Assembly (NCBI GenBank): GCA_016926115.1
Contig: JAFGPF010000064.1
Span: forward strand, 51,217 to 115,216
Reading direction: 5' to 3'
From: Dehalococcoidales bacterium
GTDB lineage: Bacteria > Chloroflexota > Dehalococcoidia > Dehalococcoidales > RBG-16-60-22
DNA length: 64,000 nt
This document shows positions 49,756 through 59,227 of this stretch, piece by piece (position 1 is the first letter of the stretch; each line of letters opens with the position of its first letter). The notes under the pieces are model-generated. The model was not told the DNA's origin, did no database searches, and saw nothing but the letters and a program-made list of their open reading frames with translations. Position numbers and translations under genes: made by a program.

Positions 49756-51741
49756 CTAGACTTCTATATTGTCCAGTTCCTCCTGAAGGGTACGCGTCAT
49801 TTTCTCGACCTCCGCGGTGAGTGTATCCCACTCGCCGGTAATCGCTTTCAGCGTGTCCTTGAGTTCCTGGTATTCCTTATTTGTCTCCACGACCTTCCGG
49901 CTGTTTTTATAGTGTTCCGGGTCGGCAAGCATTGCCTCAATCTGCGCGAGCCGACCGGTAATACTCGAAGTCTCCTTCTCTATTTCCGTAACCCTTTTTT
50001 TTAACGGCGTAATTTCCCGGTAGTGCCGGTTCCGGATTTCCCCCTTGATTGTCTTGCGCCGGCGCTGGCGGTTCCTGGCCGTGCTGCCCGGCGGCGTGCT
50101 TTTCCTGACCGCCTGCAGGGTACCGGTAATGTCTTTCACCGGGGCTTCTTTCCGGTAGAGATAATCGTCGTAGTTGCCGGGGAAAATCTGGAGCTTGCCG
50201 TCCTTTATCTCGATAATTTTATTGGCGACCTCCCTGATGAGCGTGCGGTCGTGGGTGATGAAGCAAATTGTGCCGGTATATGCCTGCAGAGCGTCAGTCA
50301 GTATCTCCCGCGACGGTATATCCAGGTGGTTGGTGGGCTCGTCCATGAGGATGAAGTTCGCCGGTCTCACCAGCATCTTGGCGATAGCCAGCCGGGTCTT
50401 TTCGCCGCCGGAGAGCACCTTTACCTTTTTCAGGATATCCTCCCCGCTGAACAGAAACGCTCCCAGCAGGCCGCGCAGCCGCTGTTCCGGTTCGTCCGGG
50501 GCTTCCTGTCGCAGTTCGTCGATGATGGTGTTGCGCTGGTTCAGTAGCTCGATGTAGTACTGGGCGAAGTAAGCCGTGGAGACGTTATACCCCGGCAGGC
50601 GCTCGCCTTTTTCGAACGGCAGCACCCCCGCCAGTATCTTAAGGAGAGTGGTCTTGCCCGCGCCGTTCAGTCCCACCAGCGCCGCCTTGTCCCCCCGATT
50701 AAGCTCCAGGTTGAGGTCGCGGTAAACGACCTTTTCGTCGTACGATTTGTCGATTCCTTTGAGGGTGATAACGACATGCCCGCTGCGCGGCGGTGCCGGG
50801 AAGTCGAACTTGATTTTCCTGGTCGACCGCGGCACCACTATCTTCTTTATCTTTTCCAGCTTCTTGATACGACTCTGCACTTGGGTCGCCTTTGTGTTCT
50901 TGGCGCGGAAGCGCTCGATAAAGCGCATTTCTTTCCTTATCCTGGCTTCCTGCTTCTTTGCCGTAGCCTTTCTGGTCTCCAGGTCCTTCTCCCGGGCGAG
51001 AACATAGTCGTCGTAGCTGCCGCGGTAGAAGATGACCTCGTCCCTTTCGAAGGCGATTATCTTACCGGCGACGTTGTTCAGGAAGGCGCGGTCGTGCGAG
51101 GTGACGATGACGCTGCCGTGATACGACTCCAGATAGTTCTCGAACCACCTGGTGGTCTCCAGATCGAGGTGATTGGTCGGCTCGTCGAGAATGAGAAGGT
51201 CGGGATTGAGAAAGAGCAGCTTGGCAAGCTCGACACGCGTCAGCCAGCCGCCGCTTAATTTGGACAATGGACGGTAGAGCTCCGATTCGTCGAATCCCAG
51301 ACCGGAGAGGATGATGCGCGCCTCGTGTTCGGCGTCATAGCCGCCGGAGGACTCGAATTCATGCTGGAGTTCCCCCAGTTCACGGAGTAGCGCGGCGATG
51401 TTCTCGTCGTCCGTTTCCTCGGCGAGTTCTTCCTGAATCAGCTGGATTTTATGCGCCAGGTTGTTGATATCCCTGGAGGAAGCGACTACTTCATCGAGCA
51501 GTTTATGCCGTGAGGTGGGCTGGATATCCTGCCTCAGGTAGCCGATGGTGGTGCCGCGGCGCACAGCGACGCTGCCGGTGTCCGAACCGGTATCGCCGGC
51601 GATAATATCGAACAGGGTGGTCTTGCCCGTGCCGTTCTGGCCGATGACGGCGATGCGGTCGCCCATTCCGACGTTGAAGCTGATGCCGCTGAATAGATAG
51701 CGGGCACCGTATGATTTGGATATATTAGCAACGCTGAGCAT
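49756..51741 (-). CDS. ABC-F ATPase (EttA/Uup-like)
   Basis: 661 residues, two ATP-binding domains joined by a charged linker, no TM segments. Walker A '[14 protein letters not shown]' and '[14 protein letters not shown]'; signatures '[19 protein letters not shown]' and '[16 protein letters not shown]'; a C-terminal coiled coil (about 580-655), as in Uup. It acts on the ribosome in translation rescue or antibiotic protection. 19 bp after the UroD-like gene, probably co-transcribed. Confidence 0.9.
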   Translation of the reverse strand: MLSVANISKSYGARYLFSGISFNVGMGDRIAVIGQNGTGKTTLFDIIAGDTGSDTGSVAVRRGTTIGYLRQDIQPTSRHKLLDEVVASSRDINNLAHKIQLIQEELAEETDDENIAALLRELGELQHEFESSGGYDAEHEARIILSGLGFDESELYRPLSKLSGGWLTRVELAKLLFLNPDLLILDEPTNHLDLETTRWFENYLESYHGSVIVTSHDRAFLNNVAGKIIAFERDEVIFYRGSYDDYVLAREKDLETRKATAKKQEARIRKEMRFIERFRAKNTKATQVQSRIKKLEKIKKIVVPRSTRKIKFDFPAPPRSGHVVITLKGIDKSYDEKVVYRDLNLELNRGDKAALVGLNGAGKTTLLKILAGVLPFEKGERLPGYNVSTAYFAQYYIELLNQRNTIIDELRQEAPDEPEQRLRGLLGAFLFSGEDILKKVKVLSGGEKTRLAIAKMLVRPANFILMDEPTNHLDIPSREILTDALQAYTGTICFITHDRTLIREVANKIIEIKDGKLQIFPGNYDDYLYRKEAPVKDITGTLQAVRKSTPPGSTARNRQRRRKTIKGEIRNRHYREITPLKKRVTEIEKETSSITGRLAQIEAMLADPEHYKNSRKVVETNKEYQELKDTLKAITGEWDTLTAEVEKMTRTLQEELDNIEV

Positions 51742-51760
51742 TTTATGTGTTCACCGTATT

Positions 51761-53008
51761 TCAACTGTATTTGCCGTACTCCTTGGTAAATTCGATCATC
51801 GCCCTAAAATTTTCCGGATTTGCCTCGTCGGTGGAGCTGCGCGGCGCGAGGATATAGCCGCCGCCCTTCCCGATGACGTCGATGAGCTTCTTGCAGTGGT
51901 CCTTTACCTGCTGGACCGTACCTAACTGTAAAAGCGAAGACGGCACGTTCCCCTCGATACATACATGGTCCTTGAGGATTTCCTTGGCCTTGAATATGTC
52001 CGTCCTGTCCAGGCGCGCCAGTACTGTGCCCCTGGGGAAATCCAGCAGGTATTCCATCCGCGACGTGCAGTTGCCTTCGAAGAAGATACACGGCGTCATC
52101 CCGCGTTCGACGAGTCCCAGCACGAGCTTCCTGAACGTGGGCCAGTAGAACTTTTCCCATTGTTCTACGGAGAGAAAATCGTCCGAGCCGCGCGTTACGG
52201 TCATGAACATCCGGGTATTGCCGTATTCGTTCGGCGGGGGTGCCGGTCTATCGAGGGTATGCTTCAAGAGGAACTCGCATAATTCAATGAGCTTATCCGG
52301 CTGGCGGAACATATCGAACATGGTGCCGTTCATGCCCCGCATGGAATGGGAGACAACGTCGTAAGGGGGCATGGCGGCGCCCTGAAAATACTCCGGAAAG
52401 CCCATGTCGCGTATCAGCTTATCGAATTTAGCCATCTTGGGTAGCCACTTTTTCATCTCCCGCCCCGCCTGTTGGAGGGTACGGATGGCTTTGTTCAGCT
52501 CAGGTTCTGTAAAAGCGAGCGCCAGCATCTGAGCGCCCATCGGGCCGCCGCTAAGGTCGGCCAGCGGTGGCAATAACGCCAGACCTTCCAGGTTCTCGCT
52601 GGTGCGGGCTATATGCATCCGCAGCGAGTAGTCGGACGGGTCTTTCATGAACAGGTCCAGGTCGTCCGCCTGCATATTGTCTATTTCAATGGACTGGTGC
52701 CCCTGGTAGGGCTCCACTCCGTAGCCGGGCCATCGCATCAGCCTGGAGTTTATTATTTCCAGCGCTTTGCCGGGGGTGAACGGCTGCGGGAATATCATGT
52801 CCGGCTGGAAGTCCCGCAGGGTCTTCTTATAGGCATCGTACCAGGCGTCGAAGTCGTAGTAAGCGGCGGAGCAGGGGATGCCGGCATATTTGGCGGCGAA
52901 GTAGCCTATCGCGCTGAGAACCGGGACCCTGTCCGTCTTTTTCAAATTTATGGCGTCGGTAACGCGTTTTTCTCTTTCGCGGCGCAGTTCCGCGGCGGCT
53001 CTGGTCAT
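51761..53008 (-). CDS. Uroporphyrinogen decarboxylase-family protein (probable methyltransferase type)
   Basis: 415 residues with the URO-D barrel ('RVPVLSAIGYFAAKYAG' near the N terminus; 'GMTPCIFFEGNCTSRMEYLL' and 'IEGNVPSSLLQLGTVQQVKD' near the C terminus). Members longer than HemE with this layout in anaerobes are mostly corrinoid methyltransferases. The segment with 'FEGNCTSR' could supply a zinc-ligand Cys. No corrinoid protein is adjacent. It lies 124 bp after the methyltransferase gene. Confidence 0.75.
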   Translation of the reverse strand: MTRAAAELRREREKRVTDAINLKKTDRVPVLSAIGYFAAKYAGIPCSAAYYDFDAWYDAYKKTLRDFQPDMIFPQPFTPGKALEIINSRLMRWPGYGVEPYQGHQSIEIDNMQADDLDLFMKDPSDYSLRMHIARTSENLEGLALLPPLADLSGGPMGAQMLALAFTEPELNKAIRTLQQAGREMKKWLPKMAKFDKLIRDMGFPEYFQGAAMPPYDVVSHSMRGMNGTMFDMFRQPDKLIELCEFLLKHTLDRPAPPPNEYGNTRMFMTVTRGSDDFLSVEQWEKFYWPTFRKLVLGLVERGMTPCIFFEGNCTSRMEYLLDFPRGTVLARLDRTDIFKAKEILKDHVCIEGNVPSSLLQLGTVQQVKDHCKKLIDVIGKGGGYILAPRSSTDEANPENFRAMIEFTKEYGKYS

Positions 53009-53132
53009 TGTTTACTTACCTCCCGATGCAGATATATAACTGCGTGAATATTTGTGAAAACAGGAAGGCGGGTTCAATGAATAGTAACAGTTTTTCAGCC
53101 TGATTTCAATACCCCGGAGTACTGCCGGTAAT

Positions 53133-54335
53133 TCAGGCGTGTACCAGCACCAGCAGGCTGTTCCCCTTCCACCTTTCCCGCGCCCTGACACGCAGAATCC
53201 CCGCCGACTCTGCATGAGAGACGAGACGGGTTACCGCCGTCGAGCCTGCCGAGATGATTACCATGCCATTGGAGGAAAGCTGCTCCGCCGCCGTATCGAG
53301 CGTTAGGAAAGAGGCTTCTCTGCCCTCGCCTTCCCGCAGCGCGCCGATGATGAGGTCGGCTTTCTCTCCGGATGAATCAATACCGACCTGATGAGATACG
53401 ACGACTATATCGGCGGGGCACCCGTTCAGTACGAGGTTAAGCTGCGAATACCGGAGAGCCAGCAGGTCTCTATCGAGGAGCGATATATAGTCCGGCGCCA
53501 CGAGCTTCCAGACGGCGACCGGCACGTGTCCCTGTCCCGGATTGAACACCACGGCGCGGCGGACTTTCATGCCTTTTGCGTAAGCCAGCGCCTTGACCAG
53601 CATCTCGCTGCCGTAGCTTAGAGAATCGAACTCCGGCAGTCCGTAAGCGGTCTGCATGGGGTATTCTATATTTTCCACACTCATTCGTACGTCTTTACGA
53701 TGGTATATACCGCGTTTTATAGAGTCCTGTGGGGGTTTTTGTGGGGTGGCTTCGCCGGAGAACTTGTAGTGAAAGACGGCATGCCCGCTCCGGTTCCGCC
53801 TCAAGACGATTTCTGCTCCGGGTGTTTCGCCGAGGATTTTCGCGACTGTCTCTTCCAGCGGGGCGACCACCACTACCGCCGCCAGACCGCCGGACGCTAG
53901 GTAGTGCCGGGCTTCCCCAAGCAGGTAAGCGATTACCGGCTCTCCGGCTTTGCCGGGGATATTGGAGGTAATAAGGTCGAAGTCGTTCGACTTAACATCG
54001 TCATAGCCCAGGCTGCCGTAAATATCCACACCGGAAAGTCCATTCAGCCCTGCGTTCTGCCGGGAGTATTCGACGGCGAGGGCGTCTCTATCGACCATGT
54101 GCACGGTGCTTTCGGGATGCAGGCTCTTGAGCGTCAGCCCCAGGGGTCCATAGCCGCAGCCGGGGTCGAGGACATGCCGAGGTTGGTAACCTGCGTCGAT
54201 GATTGTACGCAGGAGAAACCGGGTGCCCGTGTCCACATCGTGGCTGCTGAAAAGTGCCTGCGAGACCCTGAACCGGAGGTCCTGCTTCCAGGCGCGGAAG
54301 GTAATGTTTTTGTGGAAATAGACGTCCTCGTCCAT
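53133..54335 (-). CDS. Double-domain RsmC-like methyltransferase
   Basis: 400 residues in two tandem class I methyltransferase domains. The N-terminal one has an intact SAM loop ('VLDPGCGYGPLGLTLKSL') and 'DLITSNIPGKAG' in place of the N-P-P-F/Y motif. The C-terminal one is degenerate ('VVFNPGQGHVPVAVWKLV'). This is the reverse of RsmC, whose N-terminal domain is the inactive one. Starts 4 bp after the thioredoxin-reductase-like gene stop. Target (RNA or small molecule) unknown. Confidence 0.75.
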   Translation of the reverse strand: MDEDVYFHKNITFRAWKQDLRFRVSQALFSSHDVDTGTRFLLRTIIDAGYQPRHVLDPGCGYGPLGLTLKSLHPESTVHMVDRDALAVEYSRQNAGLNGLSGVDIYGSLGYDDVKSNDFDLITSNIPGKAGEPVIAYLLGEARHYLASGGLAAVVVVAPLEETVAKILGETPGAEIVLRRNRSGHAVFHYKFSGEATPQKPPQDSIKRGIYHRKDVRMSVENIEYPMQTAYGLPEFDSLSYGSEMLVKALAYAKGMKVRRAVVFNPGQGHVPVAVWKLVAPDYISLLDRDLLALRYSQLNLVLNGCPADIVVVSHQVGIDSSGEKADLIIGALREGEGREASFLTLDTAAEQLSSNGMVIISAGSTAVTRLVSHAESAGILRVRARERWKGNSLLVLVHA

Positions 54336-54339
54336 GTCG

Positions 54340-55260
54340 CTACTTCAACCGCTGGAGAAATCTCTGGGCGGAGATACCGGCGACGGCACCATCGCCCACG
54401 GCGGTGCTGACCTGCCCTGGCGAGCCGCTCCGGATATCACCGGCGGCATAAATGCCGGGTACTTCCGTCTCCATCGACTCGTTAACGATAACCTGCTTCC
54501 GGTCGTCCATCGGCACGATTCCCTCCAGGTAGTCCGTGCAGGGGTCAAGTCCCACGTGCACCAGCACGCCGTCCGTCTTAAGACTTTCCTTTTTTCCGTC
54601 CCCCGCCACGAGTTCTACGGACTCGACTTTATCTTCGCCCGTAATCGCCTCGACCTTAACACCGCCCCACACTTCGATTTTCGGGTTTTCTTCGACCCTT
54701 TTTCGTAAAACGGCGGTCGCCGTGAGTTCCGGCATTGATTCGATAATGATTACTCTAGAAGCTATATTTGCCATATAGAGCGCCTCGGTAACGCCGGAAT
54801 CGCCGCCGCCGCATACCGCCAGAACGCGGTCGGCGAACTCCCCGCCGTCGCAGAAGGCGCAGTTGATGACGCCGTTGCCGCGGAACCTGTCCTCACCGGG
54901 CACTCCCAGCTTCTTGGGTACGCTGCCCCCGGCGACGATTATCGTCGAGGTCGTATGAGTAGTGCCATCCAGGCACATCATGCTCTTGTTGGCAGCGGAA
55001 GCATCAATCGCGATGACCTCGTTGCGTTCTGTGCGGAGTCCGTACTTCATCGCCTGTCCCTTCATCTGCATGCCGAGCACGGAACCGATGATGCCCCCGG
55101 AAAAACCGGGGTAGTTCTCGATATTCGCCACGTTCATGATATAGCCGCCGACGCTTTCCTTCTCGATGAGCAGGGTGCGCCGGTTGCCACGGCGCAGGTA
55201 CAGTCCGGCGGTCAGACCCGCCGGTCCCCCGCCGATGATTACGGCTTCCCAGTCAGGCAT
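54340..55260 (-). CDS. trxB: Thioredoxin reductase-like flavoprotein
   Basis: 306 residues: FAD loop 'IGGGPAGLTAGLYLRRGN', redox pair 'CAFCDGGEF' near residue 134, NADPH loop 'CGGGDSGVTEALYMANIA', and C-terminal 'GIYAAGDIRSG'. It is the expected length for low-molecular-weight TrxR. It lies 27 bp after the UGSC selenoprotein gene and is read from the same promoter, so it may be that protein's reductase. No thioredoxin gene is adjacent. Confidence 0.88.
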   Translation of the reverse strand: MPDWEAVIIGGGPAGLTAGLYLRRGNRRTLLIEKESVGGYIMNVANIENYPGFSGGIIGSVLGMQMKGQAMKYGLRTERNEVIAIDASAANKSMMCLDGTTHTTSTIIVAGGSVPKKLGVPGEDRFRGNGVINCAFCDGGEFADRVLAVCGGGDSGVTEALYMANIASRVIIIESMPELTATAVLRKRVEENPKIEVWGGVKVEAITGEDKVESVELVAGDGKKESLKTDGVLVHVGLDPCTDYLEGIVPMDDRKQVIVNESMETEVPGIYAAGDIRSGSPGQVSTAVGDGAVAGISAQRFLQRLK

Positions 55261-55287
55261 GGCATCTCCTTGCGCCGCTGTCGATTA

Positions 55288-57054
55288 TCAGGCTCCCACC
55301 TTTGTGAGGGCGGCGCCGGTAATCTTCTTGGTCATCAGCGCCGTCCTGTTGTACGGCGGTACTCGGTAGTAGTTAAAGGAGAAGGCGCAACCCGGCGCGC
55401 CGCCGGCCACGAAGAAGTGCAGGTTCTCCGGCTCTATCATTACCGGCACCTTGCCTCCCGGCTTCAAAGCCGATTCAAACACGGCTTTGCGGTCGGTGGG
55501 AATGACGCCCAGTTCGATGGCGGTTTGGAGGCTCCTTCTCTCGGCGGGATTGAGGTCGTCGTAGGGCACACACGTGCGCTTGTAGACTTCGTCCTGCAGG
55601 CCCTTCTGGTCGTAACCCATCTTCTTGAGTTCGGCGGCCAGTTCCGGGAAGAGGACAATCATGTGGTTCATCGCCCCTATGCCGGAACCAAGGTATTTGC
55701 CCCATCCCTTTGTCCCCCACATGGGGTATGTCCGGCGGTCGGTCCTCGTGATATCCTCTACCATCCTGTCCAGCACGCCCTCCGCCGTCCAGGTGCCAAT
55801 CATGCCGCCGTAGAAATGGTTGAGCTGACTCTCTCCGTGGATTGAACACACCGTCACACAGCTATCGCCCGATTTAAAGCCACGACCGGAATGGTAGGGT
55901 TCCCACGGACTGAAGTCTTCCGCTTCGCAGATAGTGAAGAAGGTGTGCGGGGATACGCGTCCGGTCAGCGCCATGTCGTTCATGCCAGGCCAGGTCCGCC
56001 CGATATTGAGCGTGGACAGGCGTATCGCCCGCCCGATGGTGTTGTTGGGTCGCCAGCCGTGCCCCATGAAGCCGATTCCCGACTCCATGTCGATTTCCCG
56101 GGCAATCGGCCCGCTGACAACCATCAGCAGGTTGAACGAGCCCGCCGAAGCCAGTATGTGGAGGTCGTCGAAGTCGTCATCGGTGAGTGCTTCTATAACG
56201 GCGATGATTACCGGCAGGTACTCCGGTTTGGCGCCCGCCATGACCGCGTTGACGGCTATTTTCTCTATAGTGGCGATTCCCTGCTTGGGATTTATCTTGC
56301 CCAGCACTTCGTCGGGTTTACGCTTCGTCCCGGTAAGCATCCATTTGACCCGTTCCGGGGTGGGGGGCACCATGGGCAGCCCGTCCCCCCAGCGGTTGTC
56401 CAGGTAGATGCGGTTGAATTCCTCGGCGGCTTCAGGGTACGATTCCGCCGTGACCGTAATTTCGTAGGCTTCATCTTCGCTTTCCACCGCTGAAGTGTCC
56501 ATGTCCTCCGCCGTCAGGGGCTTTGTCAGGGCGTCGATGATTTCATCGAAGACGGATTCCACCAGCGGCCTGACCGTCTCCACCTCGCCGCGGAGCTTGT
56601 AAAAGTCCTCCGAGCTTATTTTCACGCGCCGTACCGTTGGCATCCCGTTGTCCGCCGATGCCGATCTGGCGTCGTCGTCGAAGGTAGTGCAGTTGATGAA
56701 CACGCCGGGTTTGCCCATTTTCTCCAGTAACACCGTGCCGGCCACGCCGACAAACGTGCACGACCCTCAGTCGCCGACCCCGTAGACGAAGGTGTCAATT
56801 TCCTTGACCCACGCCTCGGCGTCGTCGTCCCTTATCAGGAAAGCACCCTGGAGCCAGGAGGTAGTGGCGCCGGGATATTTCTTCTTCAGGAGTTCTTCGA
56901 ATACCTTATAGAAATTGTCCAGTCCCGGTTTGCTGTTCCAGTAAAGTCCGACCCTCTTGCCGTTGAGGTCGGCCATACGCGGATTTGGCGCGGTGGCCGG
57001 TTTGGTCTCTATAATGCCCCTGGGATTGAGTACTTTCAGTTCAACATTGCTCAT
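55288..57054 (-). CDS. UGSC-type selenoprotein, in-frame UGA at 56767-56769
   Basis: 588 residues if UGA at codon 96 is read as selenocysteine. Residues about 27-130 form a small alpha/beta domain with the motif U96-G-S-C99 ('FVYGVGD-U-GSCTFVGVAG'). Residues about 190-585 form a larger domain shared with the 19191-20906 protein ('NRWGDGLPMVPPTPERVKWM', 'AVMAGAKPEYLPVIIAVIE'). UGSC-motif selenoproteins and their Cys forms are a known family of unknown activity. Start with AAAAGGAG upstream. Promoter at 57131-57159. Cotranscribed with a TrxR-like gene, which suggests a thiol/selenol redox cycle. Confidence 0.85.
56736..56752 (-). promoter_or_regulatory. Bacterial SECIS-like hairpin after the UGA
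   Basis: Minus strand TGTCGGC - GTG - GCCGGCA, a 7 bp stem with one U-G wobble and a GUG apical loop that starts 21 nt after the UGA. Confidence 0.7.
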
Positions 57055-57130
57055 CTCTAACTCCTTTTGTGGAAAAGCATTGCCCTGCTGCGCATGAAAT
57101 TTCGTAAAATGAAATTATAAAACTGCTTTA

Positions 57131-57159
57131 ATTATGGTTACCGCCAAAAAAATTGTCAA
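57131..57159 (-). promoter_or_regulatory. Promoter of the UGSC selenoprotein - trxB operon
   Basis: Minus strand TTGACA (57154-57159), 17 bp, CATAAT (57131-57136), about 75 bp before the ATG. Confidence 0.65.
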
Positions 57160-57207
57160 ATAATACATATATTTATCGTAATACGATTGAAGTATTGTGA
57201 AAGGCCC

Positions 57208-57235
57208 TTGACTTACTAATCGGAAATAATATAAA
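57208..57235 (+). promoter_or_regulatory. Candidate promoter of the orphan solute-binding protein
   Basis: TTGACT (57208-57213), 16 bp, TATAAA (57230-57235). Confidence 0.5.
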
Positions 57236-57397
57236 ATTGCGCACCATCCAAATTATCTGGTGATTATAATGTATTAGACCGGGGATATAGATGCCTCAGG
57301 TACCGATGGTATTAAAACTTACTAGGGAGGTGGATTATGACATGATAAAAAAAGGATGTAGTAAGTTATAAATATTAATAGGAGGTTAAGGGTAATA

Positions 57398-59050
57398 ATG
57401 AAGAAGTTCTTGTTAATTCCTCTGGTAATTATCCTCGCAAGTATCCTGGTGTTCGGCGGATGTGCGGAACCGGAGCCGGAGACGACGCCTTCGCCGGAGC
57501 CGACACCTTCGCCGGAACCTGAACCGACTCCATCACCGGAACCCGAACCAACTCCGTCACCGGAACCCGAACCGGAACCGGGAGGTCCTGTGTACGGTGG
57601 GGAAATGAGGATAATTGCATCCGCGGGTCCTAATGTCCTGGGCGGTTCACTGGAACAGGGACCTTTCGACCTTTTCGTGCTGCTGGGCGGCGTGGAAAAA
57701 CTGGTGGAATACAATGAAAACCAGGAGCTGGTGCCCTGGCTGGCCAAGTCCGTGGAGATCGATGCAGCAGCCAGTACGATAACCATCGGTTTGAGAGAAG
57801 GCGCCAAGTGGCATGACGGCTCGGATATCGACGCCGAGTCCATCGCCTGGAACTACAATTTCCAGGTGGAGAACAAGAGAATCGGATACCTGCACCAGTT
57901 TGAATCCGTGGAAGTCGTCGATAAATATACCCTGGTTATCCACTATACCGGCGGTTATAATAACCAGCTCATCATGGGCTGGCTGTGGTCGCCTCCCATG
58001 TGGTCCCAGGCGGCCTGGGAGGCAGCCGGCGGCGGTGATGCCAGCATGGAGTGGGCGCGAACCAACTTCTCCGCATCCGGACCGTTCAAGCTGGCGGAGT
58101 TCAAGCGGGACGACCACCTGACCCTGGTAAGGTTCGACGATTACTGGGGACCCAAGCCGTATCTTGATAGCATCACCTACACCTTTATTCCGGACTCCGT
58201 TACCGCCGGGGCATTGATGGAGGCGGAACAGGCTGACTGGTGGCTCCAGCCTCCGCCTAACAAGCAGATTGAACTGGAAGAGAAGGGGCTCGTGAGGCAG
58301 AGCGGCGGTGGCACCATGAACTGCCTGGTTCCCAATATCGCCGCGCCCGATTCTAAATGGGCTAACCCGAAGTTACGCCAGGCGGTACAGGTCGCCCTGG
58401 ATAAGGCGGCTATGGCAAAGGCGCTTGGATTCGGACTCGCTTCACCGCTGTTAACCATAGCGCCCGAAGGCGCAATGGGATACGACCCGGACTACGAGGG
58501 ATATCCGTATAATCCCGACAGGGCTAAAGAACTGCTGGCTGAAGCGGGATACCCGGACGGTGTCAAGATAAAGATACTCGCCCTGCAGGGTCCGGCAACC
58601 ATTGATAACACCGAAGCCATCAAGAGCTACCTCGACGCCGTGGGCATCGAGACTGAAATAGATATTGCCGACGCGGGCAGGTACTACGGAAGCCTCTATG
58701 GCATGGGCTGGGAAGACCTGATTCTGTCCGGCGCGGGGATACTGGGCGACGTGCTGGGGACGTTCCATACCAACTTCGGCGACCAGCCGCTGACCTCTAT
58801 GGCCGCCGCCAGCTGGATGGTACCGCCGGAACTGGAAGCGCTGAGCATCGATTCGCGTACCTATGAATCCAGAGAAGACCAGGAGATCGCTACCCAGTTG
58901 ATAGTCCAGTATCTCTCCGATGAGGCCCTGATTATCCCCATTTACCTGCAGCCTTCCGCCTACATCGTTCAACCCTGGGTACATACCGACTATCTGGCCG
59001 AGGGCGGATTCACGTTCTACTTCGGCAAGTACTGGATGGACGAACACTAG
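57398..59050 (+). CDS. Orphan ABC transporter solute-binding lipoprotein, SBP_bac_5 family
   Basis: 550 residues. Lipoprotein signal ending 'LVFGGC' near residue 21, then a Pro/Glu/Thr/Ser linker of PSPEPEPTPSPE repeats (about 25-62), then the SBP_bac_5 fold ('TIGLREGAKWHDGSDIDAES', 'NFSASGPFKLAEF'). It starts like its paralogue at 30488-32116 but no permease or ATPase genes lie beside it, so it may feed the importer at 26273-30114 or a distant one. AGGAGG site. A strong terminator follows. Confidence 0.88.
   Translation: MKKFLLIPLVIILASILVFGGCAEPEPETTPSPEPTPSPEPEPTPSPEPEPTPSPEPEPEPGGPVYGGEMRIIASAGPNVLGGSLEQGPFDLFVLLGGVEKLVEYNENQELVPWLAKSVEIDAAASTITIGLREGAKWHDGSDIDAESIAWNYNFQVENKRIGYLHQFESVEVVDKYTLVIHYTGGYNNQLIMGWLWSPPMWSQAAWEAAGGGDASMEWARTNFSASGPFKLAEFKRDDHLTLVRFDDYWGPKPYLDSITYTFIPDSVTAGALMEAEQADWWLQPPPNKQIELEEKGLVRQSGGGTMNCLVPNIAAPDSKWANPKLRQAVQVALDKAAMAKALGFGLASPLLTIAPEGAMGYDPDYEGYPYNPDRAKELLAEAGYPDGVKIKILALQGPATIDNTEAIKSYLDAVGIETEIDIADAGRYYGSLYGMGWEDLILSGAGILGDVLGTFHTNFGDQPLTSMAAASWMVPPELEALSIDSRTYESREDQEIATQLIVQYLSDEALIIPIYLQPSAYIVQPWVHTDYLAEGGFTFYFGKYWMDEH
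57475..57585 (+). repeat. Pro-Glu-Thr linker coding repeat
   Basis: Tandem CCGGAACCCGAACC-type units encoding the PEP/PSP linker. Similar linkers occur in the other solute-binding protein (about 31965-32050) and the rhodanese lipoprotein (about 36755-36815). Confidence 0.75.
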
Positions 59051-59087
59051 TTAGCTTCTTACCAGAAGTTACGGATTAGACCGACAG

Positions 59088-59119
59088 GGGAGGGGGCAAC
59101 GCCCCCTCCCTTCTTTTTT
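59088..59119 (+). terminator. Strong intrinsic terminator
   Basis: Perfect 10 bp stem GGGAGGGGGC / GCCCCCTCCC with an AAC loop, followed by TTCTTTTTT. It ends the solute-binding protein transcript. Confidence 0.92.
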
Positions 59120-59135
59120 CCCGCGAAATTGATTA

Positions 59136-59164
59136 TTGACAACTCATGAAAATTAGGTTATAAT
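59136..59164 (+). promoter_or_regulatory. Perfect consensus promoter of the marR-MMPL operon
   Basis: TTGACA (59136-59141), 17 bp, TATAAT (59159-59164). A TTAGGT half-site lies in the spacer. Confidence 0.82.
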
Positions 59165-59170
59165 TAATAG

Positions 59171-59185
59171 TTAGGTAAAACCTAA
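59171..59185. promoter_or_regulatory. MarR-type operator
   Basis: TTAGGT-AAA-ACCTAA, a perfect 6 bp inverted repeat over the transcription start. A further TTAGGT (59153-59158) and a CCTAA half-site near 59200 surround it. Probably bound by the MarR protein encoded 43 bp downstream. Confidence 0.7.
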
Positions 59186-59227
59186 TAATTAGAAATAGCC
59201 TAAGTAAGACAGCGGGAGATACATCAC

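Larger units (their letters stand above)
57055..57397. other. Divergent intergenic region
   Basis: 343 bp without a gene. It holds the minus-strand promoter of the UGSC selenoprotein (57131-57159) and the plus-strand promoter of the solute-binding protein (57208-57235). The 160 nt leader after the latter has an extra AGGGAGGTGG site before a two-codon reading frame (57336), otherwise nothing clear. Confidence 0.6.
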
